Assembly (NCBI RefSeq): GCF_002222615.2
Contig: NZ_CP022412.2
Span: forward strand, 3,658,001 to 3,722,000
Length of the DNA: 64,000 bases
Direction: 5' to 3'
Source of the DNA: Bacteroides caccae
GTDB taxonomy: Bacteria; Bacteroidota; Bacteroidia; Bacteroidales; Bacteroidaceae
Part shown: in pieces, positions 44,338 through 54,689 of the stretch
Layout: each line of letters begins with the position of its first letter
Numbering within the stretch: the stretch's first letter is position 1
The notes under the pieces: model-generated
The model's database searches: none
What the model saw: the letters and a program-made list of their open reading frames with translations, nothing else
Told to the model about the DNA's origin: nothing
Translations under genes and position numbers: made by a program

Positions 44338-45489
44338 TTACTCCTCTTCTTCCACTAACCAACGGCTCAAGTTACGTTCTTCTTTACTAAACTCCGCACC
44401 TATTTTCACCATACGGCAACCATAGGCGGTATAAGGTATGAGATAGCCGCGATTATCAATCTGTGCCAATGCTTCTTCCGCGGTACCATTCAGTTTGAAT
44501 TCGAAGACGTAAACAGCATTAGCCGTTTTCACCACAGCGTCGGCACGTCCAAGAGCACTTTGCACTTCGGCGTCAACAAACTGCCCCAATAATTTGAAAA
44601 CGAGATAGAATACCACTTGGTAATGGCGCTCCATTTTATCATTCAACTCGTAGGGGAAATCGGCAAAGAAAGCACGAAGACGGGTGAGAAAAGCCTCGAC
44701 ATCTCCTGCCCTAAGTTCTTTTACAAATTGCCCGATATAGAAGGGAGCTCTCGATTCGTCCAACGAAGTATAAAACGGAGTGATAAAATTAAGGAATCCA
44801 TATTTCACTTCATCATTAGGGTAACCCAATTTGTAGAGACGTAATTCTGTGTCATATCCTTTGATAGTCAGATAACCGCTTTGATAAATCATCGGCACGG
44901 GGTTGTTCACATCGGCACGGTCGTCGGTAAGAGAGGCGGCAATCACTTCCAATCCGTCCAATTCACGCAAGTCATAATGCGTTTTCTTCAGCATTTCAGC
45001 CAGAAAGGTGGGGGTACCACTGGCAAACCAGTAGTTCTCAAACATTCCGCTTCGAAGCACGTTCAAGATACTGAACGGATTGTACATGCCTTCCTTACGG
45101 AAATAGTTGAAATGGTATCCGTCATACATACGGGTGAGATACACCATGCAGTCTTCTCTCGTCAAACTGTTCCTTTCTGCCAACCATTCCAGTTCCGGGA
45201 CGAAATTGGCTTCAATTTCCAGGCGGGTCATGCCACAAAGAGCATTGTATTGTGGATCGAAACTTATATCTATCAGTTGGTTGAGAGTACTGAATATACC
45301 CATCTGAGCAAATTTGGTAACTCCGGTGATAAAGACGAAACGCAACCATGGGTCAGCATCTTTCAGTACAGTATAGAAAGCAGTAAGCATTTCACGGAAT
45401 TTGCCTTGCAATTCCGGGTTGTGCATAGAACGAAGCAATGGTTTAATTATCCTGCTTCGTGAAGTTTCAGACAGATGGGAAGTATGCAT
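44338..45489 (-). pseudogene. N-terminally truncated AAA-ATPase/PD-(D/E)XK nuclease protein
   Basis: 383 codons remain. The piece from HNPELQGKFREMLTAFYTVL onward, with LRFVFITGVTKFAQMG and MTRLEIEANFVPELEWLAER, matches the mid-part of the AAA-ATPase-like proteins of Bacteroides. The C-terminal PD-(D/E)XK-type nuclease part is intact (ADAVVKTANAVYVFEFKLNG, with the E-x-K in EFKLNG). The usual first 150-200 residues with the Walker A loop are gone; the opening MHTSHLSETSRSRIIKPLL is not family-like, so the gene was cut by a rearrangement. Function otherwise unknown. Confidence 0.7.
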
Positions 45490-45621
45490 TCAAAGTCTAT
45501 TTGTTAGATTTAATCGCCTGGTCATAATGTCAACTATTATCACCACAAATGATAAAGTTCCTACCCTTAAGAAAAAGGTAATACAAAAAAGGCAACAACT
45601 TACTACTTAAACATTGATAGA

Positions 45622-45678
45622 GTTATTAATAAATACTGTGACCGTTTATTATAAACGTCCCCTCCGTTTATTATAAAC
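45622..45678. repeat. 22-bp-period palindrome array, family A (2 exact, 1 decayed copy)
   Basis: GTTTATTATAAAC at 45644 and 45666, and a decayed GTTATTAATAAAT at 45622, all 22 bp apart, same core as the array at 22400. Confidence 0.85.
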
Positions 45679-45723
45679 TTTAAAATCCGGATTTGCGAAT
45701 TTAGCATCAATAATATGCAACAA

Positions 45724-45756
45724 AAAAGGTTGCAAACTCTGTAAAGTTTGCAACCT
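45724..45756 (-). terminator. Terminator of the malY-like transcript
   Basis: AGGTTGCAAACT (45727-45738) / AGTTTGCAACCT (45745-45756), perfect 12 bp, then TTTTTTG on the minus strand. 205 nt past the stop. Confidence 0.85.
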
Positions 45757-45960
45757 TTGGGGTATATCTGCCGTTCTATCCTTTAGTATAAGCTAAGGGA
45801 ATGAGCTAAGTTCGTTGTAATATTATACTATTTTCTATCCATTTCATATTCATATTTCGTCTATTTTTTCATTCATTATTCATTGGTTTCATCCTTTTCC
45901 AGACTACAAATATACGAAATAAAAAAGCGTTTGTCAAGTCCCGGATAAGTTTTAATTTTA

Positions 45961-47118
45961 TTATTTCAAGGCCCGTCTCAATCTGTTTAATCCTTCTATC
46001 AACTGCTGTCGCGGACAAGCGATGTTGATGCGGATAAATCCTTCACCAGCCTCCCCGTACAAGCCGCCCTCGTTCACCCAAAGTTTTTCTTTCTCCAACA
46101 AGGTTTTCACTATCTTATCCGATGACTGATTCAGTACTGAACAGTCCACCCAAACCAGATAAGTGCCTTCCAACATCGACACTGGAAATTTAGGAAGACA
46201 TTCTGCGAAGTATGCCCTCAAATAATTGTAATTGGCGAACAAGTATTGTTTCAGCTCTTCCAACCATTCCTCACTGTCGTTATAGGCTGCCATTAACGCT
46301 TCCACCCCGAATGGGTTCACATCACAAACCTCATTGACATTGATTGCTTTATCTATTTTTATCCGTATATCCGTATCAGCGGAAATGATATTGGCAATCT
46401 GAAGCCCTGCCAGGTTAAAGGCTTTACTGGGCGAGGTGCAAGTGACGGAATGCATCAAGAATTCTTGTGAGATAGAAGCAAAGGGGATATAGGTGTGTCC
46501 CGGAAAGACAAGTTCGCAGTGGATTTCATCTGCTATTACCCACACATTATTTCGGATACAGATGTCACCGATACGGGTAAGTTCCTGTTTTGTCCATACC
46601 CTTCCGGCAGGATTATGCGGATTGCATAACAATAGAACCTTTACGCTTGGGTCGGCAGCTTTTTGTTCCAAATCCGCAAAATCTATCTGATAGGTTCCAT
46701 TTCTATAAATCAGCGGATTGGCAATCATTCCGCATCCGTTATTGCGGATAGAGGAGAAAAAGCAGTTATATACGGGGGTCTGCACCATTACTTTATCTCC
46801 GGGGATTGTCAGTGCCTTAATGACAGCAGACAATGCCGGTACTACTCCCGTGGTATAAATAATCCATTCTTTTTCTATCTGCCAGTCATGTCGCCTTGCA
46901 AACCAGTTTGTCACCGCCGCGTAGTATGCATCCGGTACACGGACATATCCGAAGATACCATGCTCCGCCCGTTTCCTCAACGCTTCCACAACAGGGGGAG
47001 CCGTACGGAAATCCATATCGGCTACCCACATCGGCAATATATCTGCATCTCCGGCAGAATCCCATTTATAGGAGTTCGTACCTCGGCGTGGAATTATTTC
47101 ATCGAAGTTGTACTTCAT
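45961..47118 (-). CDS. MalY/PatB-type PLP aminotransferase (C-S lyase)
   Basis: 385 aa fold-type I PLP enzyme. The N-terminal [16 protein letters not shown] with [20 protein letters not shown] is the MalY/PatB signature. The PLP site is [20 protein letters not shown] (Lys in PSKAF), and [10 protein letters not shown] and [10 protein letters not shown] bind the cofactor. Likely a cystathionine beta-lyase or related C-S lyase. It starts 3 nt after the DUF3737 stop. Followed by a terminator. Confidence 0.9.
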   Translation of the reverse strand: MKYNFDEIIPRRGTNSYKWDSAGDADILPMWVADMDFRTAPPVVEALRKRAEHGIFGYVRVPDAYYAAVTNWFARRHDWQIEKEWIIYTTGVVPALSAVIKALTIPGDKVMVQTPVYNCFFSSIRNNGCGMIANPLIYRNGTYQIDFADLEQKAADPSVKVLLLCNPHNPAGRVWTKQELTRIGDICIRNNVWVIADEIHCELVFPGHTYIPFASISQEFLMHSVTCTSPSKAFNLAGLQIANIISADTDIRIKIDKAINVNEVCDVNPFGVEALMAAYNDSEEWLEELKQYLFANYNYLRAYFAECLPKFPVSMLEGTYLVWVDCSVLNQSSDKIVKTLLEKEKLWVNEGGLYGEAGEGFIRINIACPRQQLIEGLNRLRRALK

Positions 47119-47121
47119 ATT

Positions 47122-47985
47122 TCAATCAAAACAAGTCAGTTCGTCCCAAAGTTTCAATTCACAATTTCCTGGTACTTTGAGATTCTCGTCCAGGATGATT
47201 GTCCCGAAACTTTCGGCAATAATGCTTCCCGTACGGGGATTCTTCACGCTGTGAACCGGACTCTTAATCGTTGCTTTCACACTACTGTGTTCAAAAGCGA
47301 GATCAGCGTCATCGGCCATTGTACAATTTTCCATGACCAGGTCATGCGCATAGCAAAGTGGCTGTGTGCCCGAAATCCTGCAATTCACCAGACGCAAGTT
47401 TTTAGAATGCCAGCCTAGATATTCTCCATTCAGTTCGGAATCATAGACAGTTACATTCTCCGTATTCCAGAATGCATCTTTGGAGTTGATAACCGCATTA
47501 CGGATTTCCACGTTCTTACAGTACTGGAATGAATAGTTTCCGTTTTGAGCGTAGTGCTGGATATTGATATTATCGCTATGTATAAAAAGATAATCCGCCT
47601 TGTCTATCTGCACGTTCTTCAAGTCTATATTACGACAAAACCAAAATGTTTCCAAAGCGTTGGGCAACTGTACATTTTCGAGTTTTATCCCGTCCATTTC
47701 GCGAAACATCTTCGGGGCTTCTACCAAGGTATCTGCCATTTGCAGACTTTGGGAATACCACAGCGCGGCACGGGCGCCTTCTGTAAAGAGACAGTTCTTC
47801 ACTATAAATCCATTGGTATGCCAAAAGGGATATTTTCCTTCAAAGCGACAGTTGATTGCTATGATGTTACTACATTCTTTCAGTGCGGATTCACCAGCGT
47901 GAATCGTCACATCTTCCAGTTGAAGGTCGTGGGTTGCGAACAGAGGACGTTCGCCTCCGTATTCTTGATTTCTTATTTGTTCCAT
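47122..47985 (-). CDS. DUF3737 protein (right-handed beta-helix)
   Basis: 287 aa. Runs of short strands with repeating N-C, D-x-x-I motifs (IIAINCRFEGKYPFWHTNGF, NITVKNC-type, ENVTVYDSELNGEYLGWHSK) give a beta-helix as in pectate-lyase-like folds. The whole length is DUF3737, with no signal peptide. Function unknown; the aminotransferase follows with a 3-nt gap, so they may act together. Confidence 0.85.
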   Translation of the reverse strand: MEQIRNQEYGGERPLFATHDLQLEDVTIHAGESALKECSNIIAINCRFEGKYPFWHTNGFIVKNCLFTEGARAALWYSQSLQMADTLVEAPKMFREMDGIKLENVQLPNALETFWFCRNIDLKNVQIDKADYLFIHSDNINIQHYAQNGNYSFQYCKNVEIRNAVINSKDAFWNTENVTVYDSELNGEYLGWHSKNLRLVNCRISGTQPLCYAHDLVMENCTMADDADLAFEHSSVKATIKSPVHSVKNPRTGSIIAESFGTIILDENLKVPGNCELKLWDELTCFD

Positions 47986-48052
47986 TAGTTTATTTTTTAG
48001 TCTGTTATTTCAAAAGTCACATTTACATTTCCTGTTATCACAAGAAAACTAC

Positions 48053-49084
48053 TTATTTCTTCAGATACTCCTTGAAGAAAGATTCCAGTTTGCTGAATGG
48101 TATAAGGCTTACACGGTCGTAAAGGTCTACGTGTCCTGCACCGGGCACTATATACAGTTCTTTAGGCTCGGCAGCCAGTCGATAGGCATCCTCACTGAAT
48201 TCACGCGAATGGGCATTTTCTCCGGTAATGAAAAGCATGGGACGGGGCGAAATCGTTTCAATATCTGCGAAAGGATAGAAATTCATAAATTTCACGTTAC
48301 TTGAAAGGGTTGGATGAGTTGTTGTCAAAGGAGTTGCTCCTTCTGGTGTGAATTCTCCTCTTTGTGTACGGTAGAATTCATAAAATTCACGTTCTATCGG
48401 GCCGGATTTTTCTGTCAGTTCGTGCACTGTACCACCTGTATATTTTGTTTCTCCACCTAGGAATTCAACATAACGCTGCTCTGCCGCTTCCGCCATAATT
48501 TGTTTTCTCTGCTCCAGAGTCAATGAGTGCTTCAATCCGTTACGGCTGGCAGTACCCATATTATACATGCTGATTGTTGCAATGGCTTTGAGACGAGGGT
48601 CTATTTTTGCCGCACTGATAGCGAAACTTCCACTGCCGCAAATACCGATTACACCAATTAGATTCCGGTCGACAAACGGACGTGTACCGAGAAAATCTAC
48701 CGCAGCGCTAAAGTCTTCCGCATAAACTTCCGGCAGAACGGCATTACGCGGCTCACCTTCGCTCCCACCCCAAAAAGAAAGGTCTATGGAGAGTGTGACA
48801 AAACCCCGCTCCGCCATTTTAGTTGCGTAAAGGTTCGCACTCTGTTCCTTGACTGCTCCCATAGGGTGTCCGACAATGATTGCAGGGTATCTGTCTCCTT
48901 CTTTCATGTTCTTAGGCAGAAACAGATTTCCGGCTACCTTCATTTTATACTGGTTGGAAAAAGAAACTTTCTCCACACTTACCAAATCACTTTTATAAAA
49001 GTTATCTGCATCTGTCTGTGCAGAAGAAAAATTAGTTCCGAGCATCATAATAAATACAGCTGTTAATAATAAAATCCGTTTCAT
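48053..49084 (-). CDS. Secreted alpha/beta hydrolase
   Basis: 343 aa. Signal peptide to about residue 22 (MLGTNFSSA). The dienelactone-hydrolase/acetyl-xylan-esterase-like fold shows PAIIVGHPMGAVKEQSANLY (oxyanion side, about 68-87), IGVIGICGSGSFAISAAK (nucleophile elbow, Ser in GSGS, about 142-159), the acid near FITGENAHS and the catalytic His in VPGAGHVDLYDRV. Substrate unknown. A -7-like box TATTTTTG (49135-49142 on minus) lies 51 nt upstream. Monocistronic or leading to DUF3737. Confidence 0.82.
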   Translation of the reverse strand: MKRILLLTAVFIMMLGTNFSSAQTDADNFYKSDLVSVEKVSFSNQYKMKVAGNLFLPKNMKEGDRYPAIIVGHPMGAVKEQSANLYATKMAERGFVTLSIDLSFWGGSEGEPRNAVLPEVYAEDFSAAVDFLGTRPFVDRNLIGVIGICGSGSFAISAAKIDPRLKAIATISMYNMGTASRNGLKHSLTLEQRKQIMAEAAEQRYVEFLGGETKYTGGTVHELTEKSGPIEREFYEFYRTQRGEFTPEGATPLTTTHPTLSSNVKFMNFYPFADIETISPRPMLFITGENAHSREFSEDAYRLAAEPKELYIVPGAGHVDLYDRVSLIPFSKLESFFKEYLKK

Positions 49085-49485
49085 ATCTCTTGCGTTTTAA
49101 TAATTAAATAATTGATTATCTATTTTCTACGTTGCAAAAATAGGGTGAAATAAAGAGACTGTTTGTAGATGAATTACTGACATTATTACCCGAATTACAG
49201 ATTCTGTTTTTATCAATCTGCTATAATATCTATTCTAACCTATTTAAGGAATGAAGTAAGTATCAAAACCAGAGAAGCCAAAGTCAAACTTCCTGCTTTT
49301 GCGAACGCCAAGTTTATTAGGAGAAGTAACTAAAGAATCATTAAACAAAATAAGAAAAGTCGAAACTAAAAACCAATATATATTATCTACTATTTTTAGG
49401 TTTATCATCAGTCACATTTTCCAAGGTCGGTAATATAGGTAAAATAATCCGTAATCTATATACAAACCGAATCTAAAATCAGCAG
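49085..49485. other. Divergent intergenic region
   Basis: About 400 nt between the hydrolase and the DXS-like gene. It has a -7-like box for the hydrolase near 49135 and the DXS-like box at 49486. No gene or strong repeat is seen between them. Confidence 0.5.
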
Positions 49486-49493
49486 TATCTTTG
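49486..49493 (+). promoter_or_regulatory. -7 box of the DXS-like gene
   Basis: TATCTTTG, a full TAnnTTTG match. The expected transcript start is near 49500, so the in-frame GTG at 49498 cannot be the start; ATG 49540 is chosen. Confidence 0.65.
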
Positions 49494-49539
49494 CAGTGTG
49501 ATAAAAGCAATAGGTATAAACGTAAAAAAACAAATTGAT

Positions 49540-51297
49540 ATGTATTTAGAAAATATTTACTCTCCGGCAGACGTAAAGAAGTTATCGTTTCAAGAACTCA
49601 ACGATTTAAGTAATGAAATCCGTGCATCACTCCTGCAAAAGTTGAGTGAACACGGCGGGCATTTCGGACCTAATTTTGGAATGGTGGAAGCGACTATCGC
49701 TTTACATTATGTATTCAATTCACCGGAAGATAAGATTGTTTTTGATGTATCGCATCAGAGTTATGTGCATAAGATGCTGACCGGACGGAAAGATGCTTTC
49801 CTCTATCCGGCAGAGTATGACAACGTATCCGGTTATTCCGAGCCACATGAAAGTAAGCATGATTTTTTTGTTATCGGTCACACTTCCACTTCCGTCAGCC
49901 TGGCTAGCGGATTGGCGAAAGGACGCGACCTGACCGGCGGTAATGAGAATATCATAGCCGTGATAGGCGACGGATCTTTAAGTGGCGGCGAAGCATTCGA
50001 AGGATTGGACTATGTGGCGGAGCTTGGTACAAACATGATTATTATTGTCAACGACAATCAAATGTCTATTGCCGAGAATCACGGTGGTCTTTACAAGAAC
50101 CTGAAAGATTTGCGTGACAGCAACGGTCAGTGCGAATGTAATTTCTTCAAGGCTATGGGATTGGATTATATGTACGTGAACGACGGCAATAATGTGGAAG
50201 CATTGGTTGAGGCTTTCTCTAAAGTGAAAGATATTCAGCATCCGATAGTAGTACATATTAATACCCTGAAAGGCAAAGGGTATGAACGCGCAGAACTGGA
50301 CAAAGAGACTTACCATTGGCGTACTCCGTTCAATATAGAAACCGGAGAATCCAAGTTTGGCGAAACTGCGGAAGATTATAGCGAAGTAACCGCTCAATAT
50401 CTGCTGAAAAAAATGAAAGAAGACAAGCGGGTGGTAACAATTACTTCGGGTACTCCTGCCGTTCTCGGGTTTACTCCCGACCGTCGTCAGGAAGCCGGCA
50501 AGCAGTTTGTTGATGTCGGTATTGCCGAAGAACATGCAGTGGCACTTGCTTCCGGTATTGCCGCTAATGGGGGAAAGCCTGTTTATGGGGTATATAGCAC
50601 ATTTATCCAACGATCTTACGACCAGCTATCGCAAGACCTCTGCATCAATAATAATCCGGCAGTCCTCTTGGTATTTTGGGGAACATTATCCGGTATGAAT
50701 GATGTAACTCATCTCTGTTTCTTCGATATTCCGCTTATCAGTAATATTCCGAATATGGTCTATTTAGCGCCAACCTGTAAAGAGGAATATCTTGCCATGC
50801 TGGAATGGGGTATCCGTCAGAATGAACACCCGGTGGCTATCCGTGTGCCCGCAACAGATGTGATTAGCTGTGGCGAGTCTGTGGAATCCGATTACAGCGT
50901 TCTCAATCGTTATAAAGTCGCTCATCGCGGTTCGAAAGTAGCTATCCTTGCGTTAGGTTCGTTCTTCGGATTAGGACAGTCGGTGCTGTCATTGCTGAAA
51001 GAAAAGGCAGGTATTGATGCAACGCTTATCAATCCCCGATATATCACCGGCATTGACAATGAGCTAATGGAAGAGCTGAAAGCCGACCACCAACTAGTGA
51101 TTACATTGGAAGACGGTGTGTTGGACGGTGGTTTCGGTGAAAAGATTGCCCGTTATTACGGTACCAGTGATATGAAAGTCCTTAATTATGGAGCGAAGAA
51201 AGAATTCGTAGACCGGTACGACATACAAGAGTTACTTCGTGCCAATCATCTGACAGATGAACTGATTGTAGAAGATATAAGAAAGATTATCGGTTAA
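49540..51297 (+). CDS. DXS-like thiamine-diphosphate enzyme with altered signature
   Basis: 585 aa from MYLENIYSPADVKKL. Two transketolase halves. ThDP features are present: HGGHFGPNFGMVEATIALHY (near 42-61), DVSHQSYVHKMLTGR, IGHTSTSVSLASGLAKG, GDGSLSGGEAFEGLDY and the catalytic Glu in VGIAEEHAVALASGIAANGG. Where typical DXS has DRAGxVGxDGxTHxGxFD, this protein reads FWGTLSGMNDVTHLCFFDIP, so the signature Asp-Arg pair that contacts the sugar phosphate is missing. It is therefore a paralogue with perhaps another acceptor, not necessarily DXP synthase. Confidence 0.8.
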   Translation: MYLENIYSPADVKKLSFQELNDLSNEIRASLLQKLSEHGGHFGPNFGMVEATIALHYVFNSPEDKIVFDVSHQSYVHKMLTGRKDAFLYPAEYDNVSGYSEPHESKHDFFVIGHTSTSVSLASGLAKGRDLTGGNENIIAVIGDGSLSGGEAFEGLDYVAELGTNMIIIVNDNQMSIAENHGGLYKNLKDLRDSNGQCECNFFKAMGLDYMYVNDGNNVEALVEAFSKVKDIQHPIVVHINTLKGKGYERAELDKETYHWRTPFNIETGESKFGETAEDYSEVTAQYLLKKMKEDKRVVTITSGTPAVLGFTPDRRQEAGKQFVDVGIAEEHAVALASGIAANGGKPVYGVYSTFIQRSYDQLSQDLCINNNPAVLLVFWGTLSGMNDVTHLCFFDIPLISNIPNMVYLAPTCKEEYLAMLEWGIRQNEHPVAIRVPATDVISCGESVESDYSVLNRYKVAHRGSKVAILALGSFFGLGQSVLSLLKEKAGIDATLINPRYITGIDNELMEELKADHQLVITLEDGVLDGGFGEKIARYYGTSDMKVLNYGAKKEFVDRYDIQELLRANHLTDELIVEDIRKIIG

Positions 51298-51328
51298 AGA
51301 AGTCCTAACCAGTTCATTATATATTCAT

Positions 51329-51372
51329 GTAGGTTGATGCACTTCCGTAACGGGGGATATGCATCAACCTAC
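51329..51372. terminator. Shared terminator of the DXS-like and tricorn-like genes
   Basis: GTAGGTTGATGC (51329-51340) / GCATCAACCTAC (51361-51372), perfect 12 bp, between convergent genes. Confidence 0.8.
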
Positions 51373-51381
51373 TTCTATTTA

Positions 51382-54300
51382 CTATCTATTCTGACTGTCT
51401 ATCTCTTTAAGCAATTCGTCAACAGCCGTTTTCAGTTGCATATCTTCCCCTTTCACTACCGTTTCAGGGCTATTGGCAACCTTAATATCAGGCTCTAACT
51501 GGCTATTTTCCAGATAACTTCCATCCGGCAGACGATAACCGATAATAGGAATACCGAATACCAGTGAAGGGTCTTGCAATGTTTCCCAAGATACGCTTGT
51601 CATTGTTCCCGGCACAGGCATACCGACCAGTTTGCCTATCTTCTGGTGTTTGTACACCCAAGGCGTACCGTGCGCATTGGAATAGTTAGCTTCACACTGC
51701 AACATGATAGAAGGTTTATTCCAGCGACGGCTCGGCATATCACAGGCTTCGCGTCCGCGTACTACCTGCGTAAAGTATTTCTGACCGCTGAAAAGTATCT
51801 CGATATCTTCGTGCAGACGACCGCCGCCATTGAAACGGGTATCAATCACAATTCCGTCACAGTTGTTATATTTACCCAAAATATCCGAGTAAACAGTACG
51901 GAAACTTCCGTCGCCCATGGACTGGATATGTACATACCCCAACCGGCCGTTCGACCATTTCTCAACATCGGCAGCACGTTGTTTTACCCAACGTTTATAT
52001 AACAAACCGTTGAGTCTTCCGCTAGTGATAGGCATTACCACTTCTTCCCAACGCTCCTTATTCTGCGGATTATACAACGAAACCAGGGTTTTCTTTCCGG
52101 CTTTATTATTCAGTAAAGCAGTAATATCCTTATCCGGAGCCAGTTCCTCACCGTTAATCTTTTCAATAATGCAGCCTGCTTTTACTTTTGTACGGGAATG
52201 GTCGAACGGGCCTTTCTCGATTACCTCAGCGATTTTCATTCCTTTTTCCTGGTAATTCCAATCGAACAACAAGCCCAGATTAGAAGTTACATCTCCCCCG
52301 CCTCTCGGAGAATAACGTCCTCCTGTATGCGAAACATTCAGTTCGCCCAACCATTCGCTCAATAATTCCGCAAAGTCGTAGTTGTTGTCAATATGAGGCA
52401 GGAACTTGCGGTAAGCAGCCGTCATAGCATCCCAATCGACCCCATGCATAGTAAGATTGTAGAAGCGTTTTTGATGTTGCTTGTACACATGGTCGAACAT
52501 TGCTTCACGCTCGGCAGCCAAGTCCATTTTCATTTCAGCCTGATAACTGATTGATTTCAATGCATCCGACTTCGCATCCATTTTCTGCATCATCCGGCTT
52601 CCCAACAAGAAAATGTCCCCTTTCTTATCCAACATCAATGATGCCCAACCGGTATTGAGTTTGTGCAAACGTTTTGTGTCTTTTTCACGAAGATTCATTT
52701 TCCAAAGGTCATAGCCGCCTTCGAAAGCTGAGAAGTAATAAAGATTCTCTCCGTCTTTTGAGAGTATGGCACTGCCTAAATCGGAAGAGTTGGGAGTCAG
52801 ACGGACGATACGGTCTTCAATGCCGTTAAGCTCTACTACTATATCTTTCTTGTCTGCTTTATCTTCGGATGACTTGTCCTCATCAGCTTCATCCTTTTTG
52901 GACTTATTTACATCTTTCTTCTTGTCACCGTCTTTCGCTTTCTTCTGTTCCTTTTCTAATTCTTTAAGCAGTTCGAAGTCTTCCTTACTTAAGCGATAGC
53001 GGTCATAAGCATCCTGATTCAAGAATACCAGCATCACATCCTGTTGTGAACCCCAAGAAGCATGCGCACGCATACCGTAACGTTCAGTTTGGAAAAGAAT
53101 AGCGTTTCCGTCCAGTACCCAACGCGGAGAACCGCTAATATATCCGCTGTTAGTCAAGTTGGTAATAGTACCGCCTTGTGCGCTGACAATACCTATATCC
53201 GAATAAGGATCATGGCGATTGCCAATAAATTCAAGAGTAAACCATTTGCCGTCCGGCGACCATTCATAGTCGAATCCGCCTCCGGTATTATACCATGTAG
53301 AACCGTCCGTCACTTGACGAACTTTCTTCGTCTTTAAGTCAAGTACCATTAAGCGGTTACGGTCTTCGATAAAAGCCAGCTCCTTACCGTCCGGAGAATA
53401 TTGCGGATAAGCACGTTCCACTGTTTTTGAAGGAAGCAAGACTTCTTCCTCGATAAGAGTTGCATTAGGGAAATTGGCTTCTTCCTTACGGGCTATTTTG
53501 GCGGTGTAAAGTTGCCAGTTACCCGTCCTTTCACTGGCATAGACCAGCGTCCGGTTATCCGGGGCAAAGGACACAGCGGCTTCTTTTCCCGGAGTATTCG
53601 TGATTTGCTTTGTTGTAGTGTAATCCGTCGAAGTGACAAAGACATCACCACGCACAATGAAAGCAACCTGTTTGCCGTCCGGAGATACGGAAGCGGAAGT
53701 AGCGCCCTGAGAAAATTTGAGGGAAGCAATCTCCTTTTCATCATCCCGGACAAGTTCGACGTTTACTTTCTTCGGACGGGCATTGGCTTCCTGTGTATAA
53801 AGCTCTCCGTCATAGGTATAACACAATGTACCTTTATCACTGATTGACAAGAAACGTACCGGATGCGTACGGAATGTAGTTATCGTTTTTACCTCTTGAG
53901 GCACATTCGACGTTTGCGAAGTATTCAGTGAAAAGTTATAAACATTGAATGAGCCGCCGTTGCGCTCGCTAAGAAAATAGACAGAATTGCCGTCGGGCGC
54001 ATACACCGGATTGCGGTCTTCCCCTTCCCGGTTCGTTAGATTGGTATGTTTTCCCGATTGTGTGTTATACAGCCAAATATCTCTGGTTATAGAAGAAGTA
54101 TGGTGTTTTCTCCATTCATCTTCGAAGCCTTTACGGTCTTGATAAAGAAAGTTTTTCCCCGATTTATCAAAGCAAACCCATTCGGCAGGAGTAGCGAGTA
54201 CTTGCTCGGTACGTCCTCCGCCAGCAGGTACTTTATACAATTCCGTCATTGCTCCGGTAGGAAACAAAGCGCTACCTGCGGGGTCTTGAATAGATGCGGA

Positions 54301-54669
54301 GAAAAGTACAAACTTTCCGTCCGGAGTAAAAGCCGAAGGAATCTCCGAAGCGGAATGATAAGTCAGCCTTTGGGCGGTTCCGCCGTCAGCAGGCATGATA
54401 AAGAGGTCGAAATTCCCATTCCGGTCGCTGGCAAATGCAATTTGTTTTCCGTCGGGCGACCAAACGGGGTTAGCTTCATAAGATGCTTGTGTTGTCAACT
54501 GAACGGCTGTCCCACCCTGTGCGGGGACTTTGTAAATATCGCCTTTATAACAAAAGACAATCTCCGTTCCATTCGGTGAAATACGTGCGTCACGCATCCA
54601 CAAAGGAGTAATGGCATAGCTGGACAATGCGGTCAATGCCAGTGCTAAAGAAGTTATTAGTTTCTTCAT
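51382..54669 (-). CDS. Tricorn-like S41 peptidase
   Basis: 1095 aa, exported (signal peptide to about 19, ALSSYA). Residues about 25-560 are PD40/WD40-type beta-propeller blades (e.g. WSPDGKQIAFASDRNGN, YSPDGKELAFIEDRN). About 575-620 is an acidic-lysine linker (KKDVNKSKKDEADEDKSSED). About 790-850 is a PDZ domain (KVKAGCIIEKINGEELAPD). The last 200 are an S41 catalytic domain with IVIDTRFNGGGRLHEDIEIL and PGTMTSVSWETL (nucleophile region). Periplasmic peptide degrader, as in other Bacteroidetes. Ends facing the shared terminator; 20 nt after the MBL gene. Confidence 0.9.
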   Translation of the reverse strand: MKKLITSLALALTALSSYAITPLWMRDARISPNGTEIVFCYKGDIYKVPAQGGTAVQLTTQASYEANPVWSPDGKQIAFASDRNGNFDLFIMPADGGTAQRLTYHSASEIPSAFTPDGKFVLFSASIQDPAGSALFPTGAMTELYKVPAGGGRTEQVLATPAEWVCFDKSGKNFLYQDRKGFEDEWRKHHTSSITRDIWLYNTQSGKHTNLTNREGEDRNPVYAPDGNSVYFLSERNGGSFNVYNFSLNTSQTSNVPQEVKTITTFRTHPVRFLSISDKGTLCYTYDGELYTQEANARPKKVNVELVRDDEKEIASLKFSQGATSASVSPDGKQVAFIVRGDVFVTSTDYTTTKQITNTPGKEAAVSFAPDNRTLVYASERTGNWQLYTAKIARKEEANFPNATLIEEEVLLPSKTVERAYPQYSPDGKELAFIEDRNRLMVLDLKTKKVRQVTDGSTWYNTGGGFDYEWSPDGKWFTLEFIGNRHDPYSDIGIVSAQGGTITNLTNSGYISGSPRWVLDGNAILFQTERYGMRAHASWGSQQDVMLVFLNQDAYDRYRLSKEDFELLKELEKEQKKAKDGDKKKDVNKSKKDEADEDKSSEDKADKKDIVVELNGIEDRIVRLTPNSSDLGSAILSKDGENLYYFSAFEGGYDLWKMNLREKDTKRLHKLNTGWASLMLDKKGDIFLLGSRMMQKMDAKSDALKSISYQAEMKMDLAAEREAMFDHVYKQHQKRFYNLTMHGVDWDAMTAAYRKFLPHIDNNYDFAELLSEWLGELNVSHTGGRYSPRGGGDVTSNLGLLFDWNYQEKGMKIAEVIEKGPFDHSRTKVKAGCIIEKINGEELAPDKDITALLNNKAGKKTLVSLYNPQNKERWEEVVMPITSGRLNGLLYKRWVKQRAADVEKWSNGRLGYVHIQSMGDGSFRTVYSDILGKYNNCDGIVIDTRFNGGGRLHEDIEILFSGQKYFTQVVRGREACDMPSRRWNKPSIMLQCEANYSNAHGTPWVYKHQKIGKLVGMPVPGTMTSVSWETLQDPSLVFGIPIIGYRLPDGSYLENSQLEPDIKVANSPETVVKGEDMQLKTAVDELLKEIDSQNR

Positions 54670-54689
54670 ATCAAATTATTATATATATT

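Noticed and set aside
45401..45610. 69-aa plus-strand frame near the truncated ATPase
   Set aside because: Its first half is the antisense of that gene and its last 27 codons have no recognisable family.
49498..49539. GTG start for the DXS-like gene
   Set aside because: It coincides with the transcript start expected from the -7 box, and the family begins at the ATG 42 nt later.
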